Below, piece by piece: positions 6,726 to 19,129 of a DNA stretch of 64,000 bases. Source of the stretch: Neisseria lisongii (GTDB lineage Bacteria; Pseudomonadota; Gammaproteobacteria; Burkholderiales; Neisseriaceae); NCBI RefSeq assembly GCF_028463985.1, contig NZ_CP116766.1, forward strand, positions 1,612,001 through 1,676,000, read 5' to 3'. Both the position numbers and the translations under genes were made by a program. Within the stretch, counting starts at the first letter, position 1, and each line of letters begins with the position of its first letter. A model generated the notes under the pieces. The model was given only the letters and a program-made list of their open reading frames with translations, made no database searches and was not told the DNA's origin.

Positions 6726-9509
6726 ATGTCCAAACCGACCCTGCTGTTAGTTGACGGTTCTTCTTATCTTTACCGTGCGTATCATGCGATGGGACAGAAT
6801 CTGAGTGCGCCCGACGGCGTGCCGACCGGTGCGCTGTACGGCGTGCTGAATATGCTGCGCCGCCTGCGCAGCGAGTATCCGCATGATTATTGTGCCGTTG
6901 TATTTGATGCAAAAGGAAAAAATTTCCGCCACGATTTATTTGAAGAATACAAGGCAACTCGTCCGCCCATGCCTGATGATTTGCGGCCGCAGGCGGAAGC
7001 CTTGCCGGACTTGGTGCGGCTGATGGGCTGGCCGGTGCTGGTTGTGCCGGATGTGGAGGCGGACGATGTTATCGGCACGCTGGCCAAACAGGGCGGCGAA
7101 GCGGGCTGGAATGTGATTATTTCCACCGGCGACAAAGATATGGCACAGTTGGTCAATGAGCAGGTAACGCTGGTAAACACCATGAGCGGCGAAACGCTGG
7201 ATATTGCCGGCGTCATCGGCAAATTCGGCGTGCGGCCGGATCAGATTCGGGATTATCTGGCGCTGATGGGCGACAAAGTGGACAATGTGCCGGGCGTGGA
7301 AAAATGCGGCCCGAAAACCGCTGTAAAATGGCTGGACGCTTACGGTTCACTCGAAGGCGTGATGGCGAACGCCGCCGAAATCAAAGGCAAAGTCGGCGAA
7401 AATCTGGCCGCTGCCCTACCCCGTTTGCCGCTGTCTTACGAACTGGTTACGATTAAAACCGATGTCGATTTGCACGGCGACTTGCCCGAAGGTTTGGACA
7501 GCCTGCGCCGCCGCACGCCGAAATGGGCGCAACTGGCGGTGGACTTCAAACGCTGGGGTTTCCGCACTTGGCTGAAAGAAGCCGAAACCCAGCTCAAAGC
7601 CGGTGCCAATGAAGATTTGTTCGGTAGCGACACCGTGGGCGAACAGGCGGCGCTTGCCGAAGAGCGTGCCGAACCTGTGCTTGCCGCCGCACCGCAAAGC
7701 CTGAACTATGCCGCCGTTACCGATGAAGCTGCTTTCCAAGCTCTGTTGGACAAACTGGCGCAGGCGGAACAAATCGGGATTGACACCGAAACCACTTCGC
7801 TCGATGCCATGCAGGCAAAACTGGTGGGCATCAGCATCGCTTTTACCGCCGGTGAAGCGGTGTATCTGCCTTTGGGACACAATCCGACCGCCGCCCCCGA
7901 ACAGTTGGACTTAGCAGATGTGTTAGGCCGTCTGAAAATCCACTTGGAAAACCCTGCCCTGCAGAAAATCGGGCAAAACCTCAAATACGACCAACACGTT
8001 TTCGCCAATTACGGCATTGCGCTCAACGGCATTGCCGGCGATGCCATGCTCGCCTCGTATATTCTCGAAAGCCATTTGGGACACGGTTTGGACGAACTCG
8101 CCGAACGCTGGCTCGGCCTGCCGACCATCACCTACGAATCCCTGTGCGGCAAGGGGGCGAAGCAGATTTCCTTTGCCGATGTCGATGTGGCGCAGGCCAC
8201 CGAATACGCCGCCCAAGATGCCGATTTTGCGCTGCGTATCGAGGCTCATCTCAAGCAGCAGATGGATGCCAAACAGCTCGACATGTATCAAAACATGGAA
8301 TTGCCGGTGGCGCAGGTATTGTTTGAAATGGAACGCTGCGGCGTGCAGATTGATTCGGACGAACTCGCCCGCCAAAGCCGGGAATTGGGCCAACGCCTGC
8401 TCGAATTGGAGCAGCAGGCATACGAAACCGCCGGTCAGCCGTTCAACCTCAATTCGCCCAAACAGCTTCAGGAAATCCTGTTCGGCAAAATGGGGATTCC
8501 GACCAAAGGCCTGAAAAAAACCGCCTCCGGCGGCATTTCCACCAACGAAGCCGTATTGGAACAGCTTGCCCTCGATTATCCGCTGCCGAAAATCATCTTG
8601 GAAAACCGCAGCTTGGCCAAACTCAAATCCACTTATACCGACAAACTGCCCGAAATGATTGCCCCGCAGGATAAACGGGTACACACCACCTACGCCCAAG
8701 CCGTCGCCATCACCGGACGGCTTGCCAGCAGCAACCCCAACCTGCAAAACATTCCGATCCGCACCGAAGAAGGCCGCCGGGTACGCAAAGCCTTTACTGC
8801 GCCCGAAAACAGCGTGATTGTGTCGGCCGACTATTCGCAAATCGAATTGCGGATTATGGCGCACCTTTCCGGCGATGCCACCCTGATTCATGCCTTCCAA
8901 AACGGCGAAGATGTCCACCGCCGCACCGCCGCCGAAGTGTTCGGCATCGCCGCCGACCAAGTCAGCAGCGAGCAGCGCCGCTACGCCAAAACCATCAACT
9001 TCGGCCTGATTTACGGCATGGGTCAATACGGTTTGGCAAAATCGCTGGGCATCGACAACCTTTCCGCCAAAACCTTTATCGACCGCTATTTTGCCCGCTA
9101 CCCCGGCGTTGCCGAATACATGCAGCGCACCAAAGAACAGGCCGCCGCACAAGGCTTTGTCGAAACCCTGTTCGGCCGCCGCCTGTATCTGCCCGACATC
9201 CACAGCAAAAACGCCAACGCCCGTGCCGGTGCCGAACGTGCCGCCATCAACGCCCCGATGCAGGGTACGGCCTCGGATTTGATTAAACGGGCGATGATTG
9301 CCGTACGCAACCACCTGATTTCAGACGGCCTCGCCAGCAAACTGGTAATGCAGGTGCATGACGAATTGGTGTTGGAAGTGCCGCACACCGAGTTGGAACA
9401 CATCCGCACACACCTGCCGCAAATCATGGCGGCGGTGGACGGCGGGCTGATGGCCGTGCCACTGCTGGCCGAAGTCGGCGTGGGCGAAAACTGGGAAGCG
9501 GCACATTAA
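6726..9509 (+). CDS. polA: DNA polymerase I
   Basis: Pol I removes RNA primers, fills gaps and repairs DNA. At 927 residues it has the full three-domain length. The 5'-3' exonuclease domain (about 1-290) begins LLLVDGSSYLYRAYHA and has VVFDAKGK and STGDKDMAQLV. The 3'-5' proofreading domain (about 330-520) retains the acidic motif IDTETTSLD near residue 352, so proofreading is probably intact. The polymerase domain (about 540-927) contains SADYSQIELR, the fingers helix RRYAKTINFGLIYGMG and the palm motif VMQVHDELVLE. A DUS lies in frame near residue 400 (GRLKI). It is monocistronic, closed by a tight inverted DUS pair. Confidence 0.98.
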   Translation: MSKPTLLLVDGSSYLYRAYHAMGQNLSAPDGVPTGALYGVLNMLRRLRSEYPHDYCAVVFDAKGKNFRHDLFEEYKATRPPMPDDLRPQAEALPDLVRLMGWPVLVVPDVEADDVIGTLAKQGGEAGWNVIISTGDKDMAQLVNEQVTLVNTMSGETLDIAGVIGKFGVRPDQIRDYLALMGDKVDNVPGVEKCGPKTAVKWLDAYGSLEGVMANAAEIKGKVGENLAAALPRLPLSYELVTIKTDVDLHGDLPEGLDSLRRRTPKWAQLAVDFKRWGFRTWLKEAETQLKAGANEDLFGSDTVGEQAALAEERAEPVLAAAPQSLNYAAVTDEAAFQALLDKLAQAEQIGIDTETTSLDAMQAKLVGISIAFTAGEAVYLPLGHNPTAAPEQLDLADVLGRLKIHLENPALQKIGQNLKYDQHVFANYGIALNGIAGDAMLASYILESHLGHGLDELAERWLGLPTITYESLCGKGAKQISFADVDVAQATEYAAQDADFALRIEAHLKQQMDAKQLDMYQNMELPVAQVLFEMERCGVQIDSDELARQSRELGQRLLELEQQAYETAGQPFNLNSPKQLQEILFGKMGIPTKGLKKTASGGISTNEAVLEQLALDYPLPKIILENRSLAKLKSTYTDKLPEMIAPQDKRVHTTYAQAVAITGRLASSNPNLQNIPIRTEEGRRVRKAFTAPENSVIVSADYSQIELRIMAHLSGDATLIHAFQNGEDVHRRTAAEVFGIAADQVSSEQRRYAKTINFGLIYGMGQYGLAKSLGIDNLSAKTFIDRYFARYPGVAEYMQRTKEQAAAQGFVETLFGRRLYLPDIHSKNANARAGAERAAINAPMQGTASDLIKRAMIAVRNHLISDGLASKLVMQVHDELVLEVPHTELEHIRTHLPQIMAAVDGGLMAVPLLAEVGVGENWEAAH

Positions 9510-9535
9510 CACCGCTAAACCGCAGGCAATGTAAT

Positions 9536-9571
9536 AAAGGCCGTCTGAAAATCAATTTTCAGACGGCCTTT
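9536..9571. terminator. Inverted DUS pair, polA terminator
   Basis: AAAGGCCGTCTGAAAA and its reverse complement are separated by four bases, giving a stem of 16 bp ending in CTTTCT. It lies 27 bp after the polA stop. Confidence 0.8.
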
Positions 9572-9602
9572 CTATCAAATAAAAATGATTTTTGTTTTCT
9601 TG

Positions 9603-9632
9603 TTTAAACTTTCCACCGCTATCCGTTATAAT
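9603..9632 (+). promoter_or_regulatory. Candidate promoter for the DUF898 gene
   Basis: TTTAAA at 9603-9608 and a perfect TATAAT at 9627-9632, 18 bp apart. The CREE-like element that follows would lie in the 5' untranslated region of the DUF898 transcript. Confidence 0.45.
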
Positions 9633-9659
9633 GATGTTTATTTTTCAAATAGCTACATT

Positions 9660-9823
9660 TATAGTGGGTTCACTTTAAAAGTAGTACAAGGCGGCGAGCC
9701 GAAGACAGTACAGGTAGTACGGGACAGGTTTTGTCCGGATTGTTGTTTAATCCGGTTACAAAAACCGTTCTCTTTGAGCCGGGCGAGCCAACGCTGTAAT
9801 ACTTTTAAAGTGAATTCACGATA
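9660..9823. repeat. Full-length CREE-like element (type with TATAGTGGGTTCACTTT ends)
   Basis: A 164-bp element with inverted ends (TATAGTGGGTTCACTTTAAA and its near complement ending TTCACGATA). It has Correia-type shoulders (GTACAAGGCGGCGAGCC, GACAGTACAGGTAGTACGG) and an internal insert with TTCTCTTTGAGC, the counterpart of the GCTCAAAGAGAA part of the meningococcal Correia core. The insert also has a CCGGATT...AATCCGG hairpin. From GTACGGGACAGG to GCCAACGC it is identical to the element at 46985-47146. Confidence 0.85.
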
Positions 9824-9853
9824 GTTCCACTCAAAAATCAAAACGGGAGCAAT

Positions 9854-10900
9854 ATGGACAACAATATCGAAACCCCCATGCCGTCTGAAAACCGCCCTGA
9901 TAAGCTGCAGCGACAGCGTTTTCAGTTTCACGGCAATGCCGGAGAATATTTTCAGATTTGGATTGTCAATTTGGTGCTGGGCGTGATTACGCTGTCGTTT
10001 TATGCGCCGTGGGCAAAAGTGCGCCGCCTGCGCTATCTTTACGGCAACACGGCGCTGGCGGGCAACCGCTTTGATTTTACCGCTTCTCCGGGTCGGATTT
10101 TAATCGGGCGGATTATCGCACTGATTCTGTTTCTGCCGTTTGTGTTTTCTTCGCAAATCGACCCGCTGTATGTTTTAGCGGCTTGGGGCGTGCTGGCGCT
10201 TGCCATGCCGTGGCTGATTCGTTCGAGTATGCGTTTTTTGGCACGCAACAGTAAATACGGCAACAGCCGCTTTTATTTCTCGGCATCGGTCGGCAAAACT
10301 TATTGGGTGTGCATGAAATGCCTGCTGGTATCGGTATTCAGTCTCGGCCTGCTCTCGCCCTTAGCGCTGTATTGGTTCAAAGCCTACCAACTCAACCATC
10401 TTCATGCGGGACAGCTTCAGTTTAAACTGAACAGCGGCATCGGTCGTTTTTATAAAGCCTTGCTGCTGCCGTATCTGCTGGCGATGGCGGCTTATGTGTT
10501 GATGTTTGCTGCGCTGTTTGCAGGCAACGATGAATCGCCTGAAATCTTCGCCCTGCTGTTTTTCCCGCTATATCTCTTGATGTTGCTGAGTATCGTGCTG
10601 ACACGGGCCTATCTGTTTCGGGCAACTTGGAACGGCACGCAGATCGGCAACAGCAGAATTTCAACCGATTTGAAACCGCTGACCTATCTGTGGATCAGCG
10701 TCAGCAATGTGCTTGCCTGCATTTTCACGCTCGGCCTGCTTCAGCCTTGGGCGTTTATTCGGATGTACCGCTACAAAATCGAGAGCCTGTCCATCAATTT
10801 GAGCGATGATCCGCAAACGCTGGAAAATCAGTTGCAGGAAAACACCACGGCACTCGGCGAAGAAATTGCCGATGTGTTTGATCTGGATATTTCGCTGTAA
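9854..10900 (+). CDS. DUF898 (YjgN-like) multi-spanning membrane protein
   Basis: A 348-residue integral membrane protein of the DUF898/YjgN family, whose molecular function is unknown. The N-terminal 20 residues are polar and include MPSEN, which is a DUS read in frame. The family hallmark FHGNAGEYFQIWIVNLVL followed by ITLSFYAPWAKVR is at about residues 28-60 and recurs in later repeats (YWFKAYQLNHL; QPWAFIRMYRYKIESL), reflecting internal duplication. About eight membrane segments are apparent. It is followed after 57 bp by an M48 peptidase, a pairing that recurs in other bacteria. The start has a GGGAGC ribosome binding site. Confidence 0.8.
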   Translation: MDNNIETPMPSENRPDKLQRQRFQFHGNAGEYFQIWIVNLVLGVITLSFYAPWAKVRRLRYLYGNTALAGNRFDFTASPGRILIGRIIALILFLPFVFSSQIDPLYVLAAWGVLALAMPWLIRSSMRFLARNSKYGNSRFYFSASVGKTYWVCMKCLLVSVFSLGLLSPLALYWFKAYQLNHLHAGQLQFKLNSGIGRFYKALLLPYLLAMAAYVLMFAALFAGNDESPEIFALLFFPLYLLMLLSIVLTRAYLFRATWNGTQIGNSRISTDLKPLTYLWISVSNVLACIFTLGLLQPWAFIRMYRYKIESLSINLSDDPQTLENQLQENTTALGEEIADVFDLDISL

Positions 10901-10957
10901 TCCAAAATATCGGGGGCGTTTCCCCGATATTTCATTTCGATTGAGAGTGCCAAGTAT

Positions 10958-11962
10958 ATGAAACCCACTGCCTCCGTCCGTTATTACGACGGCAAAACCA
11001 ATACACCCCACGCCGCCGAAATCTACCTGAACGAAGCCGGCTGCTTATGCGTTAAGCTCAACAACGGCAAAGAAATTTTATACGACTTGGCACAAACCGA
11101 ATATATCGCCGCCGTCGGCAATATTCCGCCTGCGCTGGAACTGACCGACGACGGCCGTATCGAGTTCGAACAAGGCCAACCGCCCGCATGGCTGCCGCTC
11201 AAACGCAGGCAAATGTTCGCCCGTATCCAACACCTTGAAAAAAGCTGGAAATGGATCGGCATCAGCATCATTGCCGTTATCTGTTTCAGCATTTCCCTGT
11301 TTGTGTGGGGCATACCCGCCGCCGCCCGCTATACCGCCGAACACCTGCCGCCCGAAATCATGCGCCATGCCGGTGAACAGGCCGAGCAGGCATTGGTCGA
11401 ACTCACCCAACCAAGCCGTCTGAAAACGCAGCGCCAAGAACAAATCAAAGCCCTGTATTACCAAACCCTCAAACCCGACCACCCCGCCAAACTGATTTTC
11501 CGCCAAGGCGGCGATTTCTTCGGCGCAAACGCCGCCGCCATCCCCAACAACACCATCATCATCACCGACGAATTAATCAATCTGACGCAACACGACCACG
11601 AAATCCTCGCCGTTTTGGCACACGAACAAGGCCATCTGATCCACCGCCACAGCCTGCAGCAAGCCCTGCAAGGTGTCGGCATCAGCATCTTCCTGTCTGC
11701 CCTGACCGGCGATGTCAGCGACCTGCTCACCACCCTGCCCACCGCCCTCGTCAGCGCCCAATATTCCCAAGCCTTCGAACTGGAAGCCGACCACCACGCC
11801 GTAGCCGAACTCAAACGGCTGGGCATCCCGCCTGAACGCCTCGCCACCTTCCTCAACCGCTTGGAAACAGAACACCGCCACAACGACGACGCACTGTCCC
11901 CGCTACTCAGCACCCACCCGATTACCTCCGAACGGGTCAAACAAATCCGACAGGCAAAATAA
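10958..11962 (+). CDS. M48 family zinc metallopeptidase
   Basis: A 334-residue membrane-anchored peptidase. Residues 1-95 form a soluble N-terminal region of unknown function, a single membrane helix spans about 97-122, and the catalytic domain follows. The zinc site HEQGH is at residues 222-226 within VLAHEQGHLIHRHS, with the third ligand expected in FELEADHHAV (about 275-284). This architecture resembles periplasmic M48 proteases of the BepA/LoiP/HtpX superfamily that act on envelope proteins. It is cotranscribed with the DUF898 gene. A DUS is read in frame near residue 153 (SRLKT). The peptidase call is firm; the substrate is unknown. Confidence 0.88.
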   Translation: MKPTASVRYYDGKTNTPHAAEIYLNEAGCLCVKLNNGKEILYDLAQTEYIAAVGNIPPALELTDDGRIEFEQGQPPAWLPLKRRQMFARIQHLEKSWKWIGISIIAVICFSISLFVWGIPAAARYTAEHLPPEIMRHAGEQAEQALVELTQPSRLKTQRQEQIKALYYQTLKPDHPAKLIFRQGGDFFGANAAAIPNNTIIITDELINLTQHDHEILAVLAHEQGHLIHRHSLQQALQGVGISIFLSALTGDVSDLLTTLPTALVSAQYSQAFELEADHHAVAELKRLGIPPERLATFLNRLETEHRHNDDALSPLLSTHPITSERVKQIRQAK

Positions 11963-11965
11963 AAA

Positions 11966-12018
11966 CAGGCCGTCTGAAAACAGGATTTTACTGAACAAAA
12001 CCGATTTTCAGACGGCTT
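11966..12018. terminator. Inverted DUS pair after the M48 gene
   Basis: CAGGCCGTCTGAAAA (11966-11980) faces TTTTCAGACGGCT (12004-12017), immediately after the stop codon. Confidence 0.7.
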
Positions 12019-12065
12019 CAAATCTTTGCAAAATTTTAGTCATCACAATATAGAACGGGTTATCT

Positions 12066-12524
12066 ATGTTTTACAACAATTCCGATGTCGATTCTTTCGT
12101 ATTGATAACATTGATGGTTACAGGCTTTATTATTTTACCGATTCTGCTTTTAACCTCTATCGTGTTCACCATCCTCATCACCAATAAAGAAAAAGGCTCA
12201 ATAGAACGTCAAAAGCTAACCCAAAAACTATCCCAAATTATTTGGATAGCCACATTTATCCCTTTTATTTCATTCATCACAGCCATCTTCCTCACACGAG
12301 CAGGCCGTCTTTGGATTACAGAACCAACCGTTTTATCCATCCTCTGGCCACTTTCCGTTGCAATCTTCCTCATTGGCTTCACCCAACGTTTATTTAAAAA
12401 TAAACTTGATGATAAAAAAGCCATGATGCTGAATAAAGCAATCATCTGGCTTTATTTAATTGTTATCATGATCTGGTTCGGAGCAATGATGATGGCACTT
12501 GGGACATCTTTGTTGGCTATTTAA
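12066..12524 (+). CDS. Hypothetical four-helix membrane protein, AT-rich
   Basis: I do not recognise this 152-residue protein. It has an N-terminal hydrophobic stretch (about 12-42), then segments at about 58-80, 93-113 and 126-150, so three or four membrane helices, with a charged loop (NKEKGSIERQKLTQK) after the first. Its base composition is clearly richer in A and T than its neighbours and it uses codons such as ATT, TTA and AAA freely, which suggests recent acquisition or weak selection. The start codon lacks a strong ribosome binding site. It stands alone between an inverted DUS pair and a repeat-bearing gap. Confidence 0.55.
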   Translation: MFYNNSDVDSFVLITLMVTGFIILPILLLTSIVFTILITNKEKGSIERQKLTQKLSQIIWIATFIPFISFITAIFLTRAGRLWITEPTVLSILWPLSVAIFLIGFTQRLFKNKLDDKKAMMLNKAIIWLYLIVIMIWFGAMMMALGTSLLAI

Positions 12525-12570
12525 AGTTGGTGCAGATTGCGCACCATAGCACGCACGTGTTCTTTCATTT

Positions 12571-12711
12571 ACAGTGAATCAACCGAATTGCCAGCACATT
12601 CCAAACCCAACACGCCCGTCATTCCTGCGAAAGTCGGAATCCATCTCGGCGGATTAGGTAACTGTTTTTTCTTGACAGTTTCCGAATTGGAAAGATGAAT
12701 TCCGATAATAC
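12571..12711. repeat. dRS3-like repeat unit, copy 1 (degenerate)
   Basis: The 20-mer at 12621-12640 (ATTCC, ten bases, GGAAT) fits the relaxed dRS3 pattern. Flanks from ACAGTGAATC through the sequence with AACCCAACACGCCCGTC and GGTAACTG align with 61980-62126. The second 20-mer is truncated at about 12698. The gene-free stretch 12525-12870 holds this and nothing else that I can identify. Confidence 0.65.
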
Positions 12712-12870
12712 ATTCATTTACTGTTGGTATTACCCAACCCCTCAATCAACCTAGCAATCCCCATTTTCCAGACGTCCCCCCTTTGTGGCAACGCAAAGCC
12801 GCCCGGGCTGTATAGTCCGGACGGCTTTACATTACGGTTTGATATTCCGGCGTTTACCCCGCCACCCTTC

Positions 12871-13158
12871 CTACTTTTTCAAAGCAGGGCCGGCCTTTTT
12901 AGCAGGCGGGGTGGAAGTAACGGCCTCCCCTTTCAGTTTCGAGAAGATGCCCTCCCCGATGCCTTTGACGTTTTTCAGCTCCTCGGGGGATTTGAACGCA
13001 CCGTTAAGTTTGCGGTACTCTACAATGGCTTTTGCTTTGGCCGGGCCGATGCCGGGTAAGGCAGTCAGTTCGGTTTCGGAAGCGGTGTTGATGTTGACGG
13101 CTGCGGCGGCAAATGCGGTGGCAAGCATCAGTGCGGCTGCGGTAAGCAGTTTTTTCAT
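12871..13158 (-). CDS. comEA: ComEA-like competence DNA-binding protein
   Basis: A 95-residue exported DNA-binding protein. Residues 1-20 are a signal peptide (MKKLLTAAALMLATAFAAAA). The rest is a helix-hairpin-helix pair of the ComEA type: VNINTASETELTALPGIGPA at 21-40, then AIVEYRKLNG and KNVKGIGEGIFSKLKG. The tail is short and lysine/proline rich. In Neisseria this protein (ComE) binds incoming DNA in the periplasm, is needed for transformation, and occurs in several copies downstream of rRNA operons, as here. The chosen start has AGGAG upstream; the longer reading to 13221 would bury the signal peptide. Confidence 0.92.
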   Translation of the reverse strand: MKKLLTAAALMLATAFAAAAVNINTASETELTALPGIGPAKAKAIVEYRKLNGAFKSPEELKNVKGIGEGIFSKLKGEAVTSTPPAKKAGPALKK

Positions 13159-13280
13159 GGTTTTTCTCCTTTGTGTGGGTTGTTTTGATTTGATGATACG
13201 GATTTTTTTGCAGCGGTTCAAGTTTTGGTGATGGGTTTTGGGGATTTGCTGTATCGTTTTGAGTGTTTATCAAATGAAGT

Positions 13281-13307
13281 AAGCCCCCGAGGAATCCTCA
13301 GGGGCTT
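13281..13307 (-). terminator. rRNA operon terminator hairpin
   Basis: AAGCCCC(C) and (A)GGGGCTT pair around a GAGGAATCCTC inner stem just beyond the 5S gene. On the minus strand it is followed by ACTTCATTTG, so the T-run is weak. Confidence 0.6.
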
Positions 13308-13317
13308 GGAATGGGTG

Positions 13318-13431
13318 TTTGGCGGTGACCTACTTTCACATGGAAGAACCATACTATCATCGGCGCTGAGTCGTTTCACGGTCCTGTTCGGGATGGGAAG
13401 GCGTGGGACCAACTCGCTATGGCCGCCAAAC
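13318..13431 (-). rRNA. rrf: 5S ribosomal RNA
   Basis: On the minus strand the sequence runs from GTTTGGCGGCCATAGCGAG through CCCATCCCGAACAGG to TAGGTCACCGCCAAAC, with complementary ends that form helix I. It is the last rRNA of the operon. Ends are placed by the terminal helix and may be off by one or two bases. Confidence 0.95.
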
Positions 13432-13549
13432 TTAAACTGTACAAATTGTTAAGCCGTTATGCAGTTTCCTGCAGTTATTTATTGTTTAATCAACTGTTGG
13501 TGATGATTGAATCATCAGTAAGCTTTTATCTTTGAAGTTCTTCAAATGA

Positions 13550-16440
<2,891 letters not shown>

Positions 16441-16809
16441 ATTTCAAGAACCTCTTTGACTTCGCTTTGCTCCCGTTGACTAGGAAACTCGGCTTAAGGT
16501 TTTTACTTTGATAAAGCTTACTGCTTTGTTGTGTGTTGCTCCTGCCTTTTGTGTTTCAGGAGCAACTCGATACAATCATCACCCAAATACTGTGGTTTAC
16601 TTCTTGGTAACGTTTAGTGTTTGCAAACATTAAACGTTAAAGTAAACCGACATTGTCTTTGTTTGTTGATTTCGGCTTTCCAATTTGTTAAAGATCGATG
16701 CGTTTGATATTGCTATTACTCCGCAAATCAAAATGAGCTGGGCATTCTATCAGCTTCCTATCTTTTGTCAATAGGATTCTGTTTCCCAACTTGCTTTGAT
16801 TTGTGAAGT
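16441..16809 (-). other. Spacer between tRNA-Ala and 23S rRNA
   Basis: A 369-bp transcribed spacer with no gene. It contains complementary AACGTTTAGTGTTTGCAAAC and AACGTT tracts (about 16609-16640) that can form hairpins, probably processing or antitermination structures. Confidence 0.6.
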
Positions 16810-16885
16810 TGGTGGAGGCAAACGGGATCGAACCGATGACCCCCTGCTTGCAAAGCAGGTGCTCTACCAACTGAGCTATGCCCCC
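16810..16885 (-). tRNA. tRNA-Ala (anticodon TGC)
   Basis: The 76-nt cloverleaf begins GGGGGCATAGCTCAG, has anticodon arm CTGCTTTGCAAGCAG and T-arm GGTTCGATCC, and ends with an encoded CCA. It lies in the 16S-23S spacer next to tRNA-Ile, the standard arrangement. Confidence 0.97.
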
Positions 16886-16890
16886 ATTCT

Positions 16891-16967
<77 letters not shown>

Positions 16968-17058
16968 AGATTTAACTCTTAAGCCTTCACTCAAGTGTTA
17001 TCCGCATCTCTATCTACAGTTTACCGATAAGTGTGAGTGCTTAAAGCCTCTTCTTCTC

Positions 17059-18601
<1,543 letters not shown>

Positions 18602-18727
18602 TAATCTCTAACTTTTTTAACTTCTGGTCTGCTTCAAAGAAACTGACAAGTCAATGTTAAAACATTTGTCTTGTCTGTCTTTTCAACAGTGTGAGGCTTT
18701 ATGCACTCACACTTATCGGTAATCTGT

Positions 18728-18776
18728 CTGTTAAAGAGCGAAAACGAATTATCAGACTATTTTTCTTCGCTGTCAA
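18728..18776 (-). promoter_or_regulatory. rRNA operon promoter and boxA
   Basis: On the minus strand a perfect TTGACA (18771-18776) and GATAAT (18748-18753) are exactly 17 bp apart. They are followed by boxA-like GCTCTTTAACA (18728-18738), which recruits Nus antitermination factors. An A/T-rich tract upstream of the -35 could act as an UP element. The rest of the gap 18777-19129 up to lpxB is AT-rich. Confidence 0.9.
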
Positions 18777-18795
18777 CTTTTTTCATCGAAATCTC

Positions 18796-18824
18796 TTTCA
18801 ATCAATCCGGCCAACTGCTATAAT
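18796..18824 (+). promoter_or_regulatory. Candidate rightward promoter (towards lpxB)
   Basis: TTTCAA at 18796-18801 and a perfect TATAAT at 18819-18824 with 17-bp spacing, divergent from the rRNA promoter. The leader to lpxB would be about 300 nt. Confidence 0.4.
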
Positions 18825-19129
18825 CTTCTGTTCGTCTTTTTCTTCACCGCCGAAGCAGCGAAGAACCGAACTATACCCCTCGTCCCCAAACCAGTCAACA
18901 CTGAAATTCAACTTTTCGCAGACAAAATCTACAAATACCTATCACAAAAGGAAATTTTGTTTGAAGATTTTTAAAGATTTTTGAAGTTTTTTCTGAAAAA
19001 CGAAATCCCCCTCTGCTTCATTTCTTGCCCTTCCAAAATCACCCACACTAAATTTTCGCCAAAACCACACCACCCCTCACCAATATTTTCGGTACAATGC
19101 CTTAATCTTATTTTCAGACGGCCTATTTT

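Noticed and set aside
7923..9314. A 463-codon open frame antisense to polA
   Set aside because: It is a shadow of the GC-skewed codon pattern of polA; its translation is low complexity and matches no family, while polA is complete on the other strand.
9585..9824. Short ORF of 79 codons upstream of the DUF898 gene
   Set aside because: It is mostly CREE sequence and lacks a ribosome binding site.
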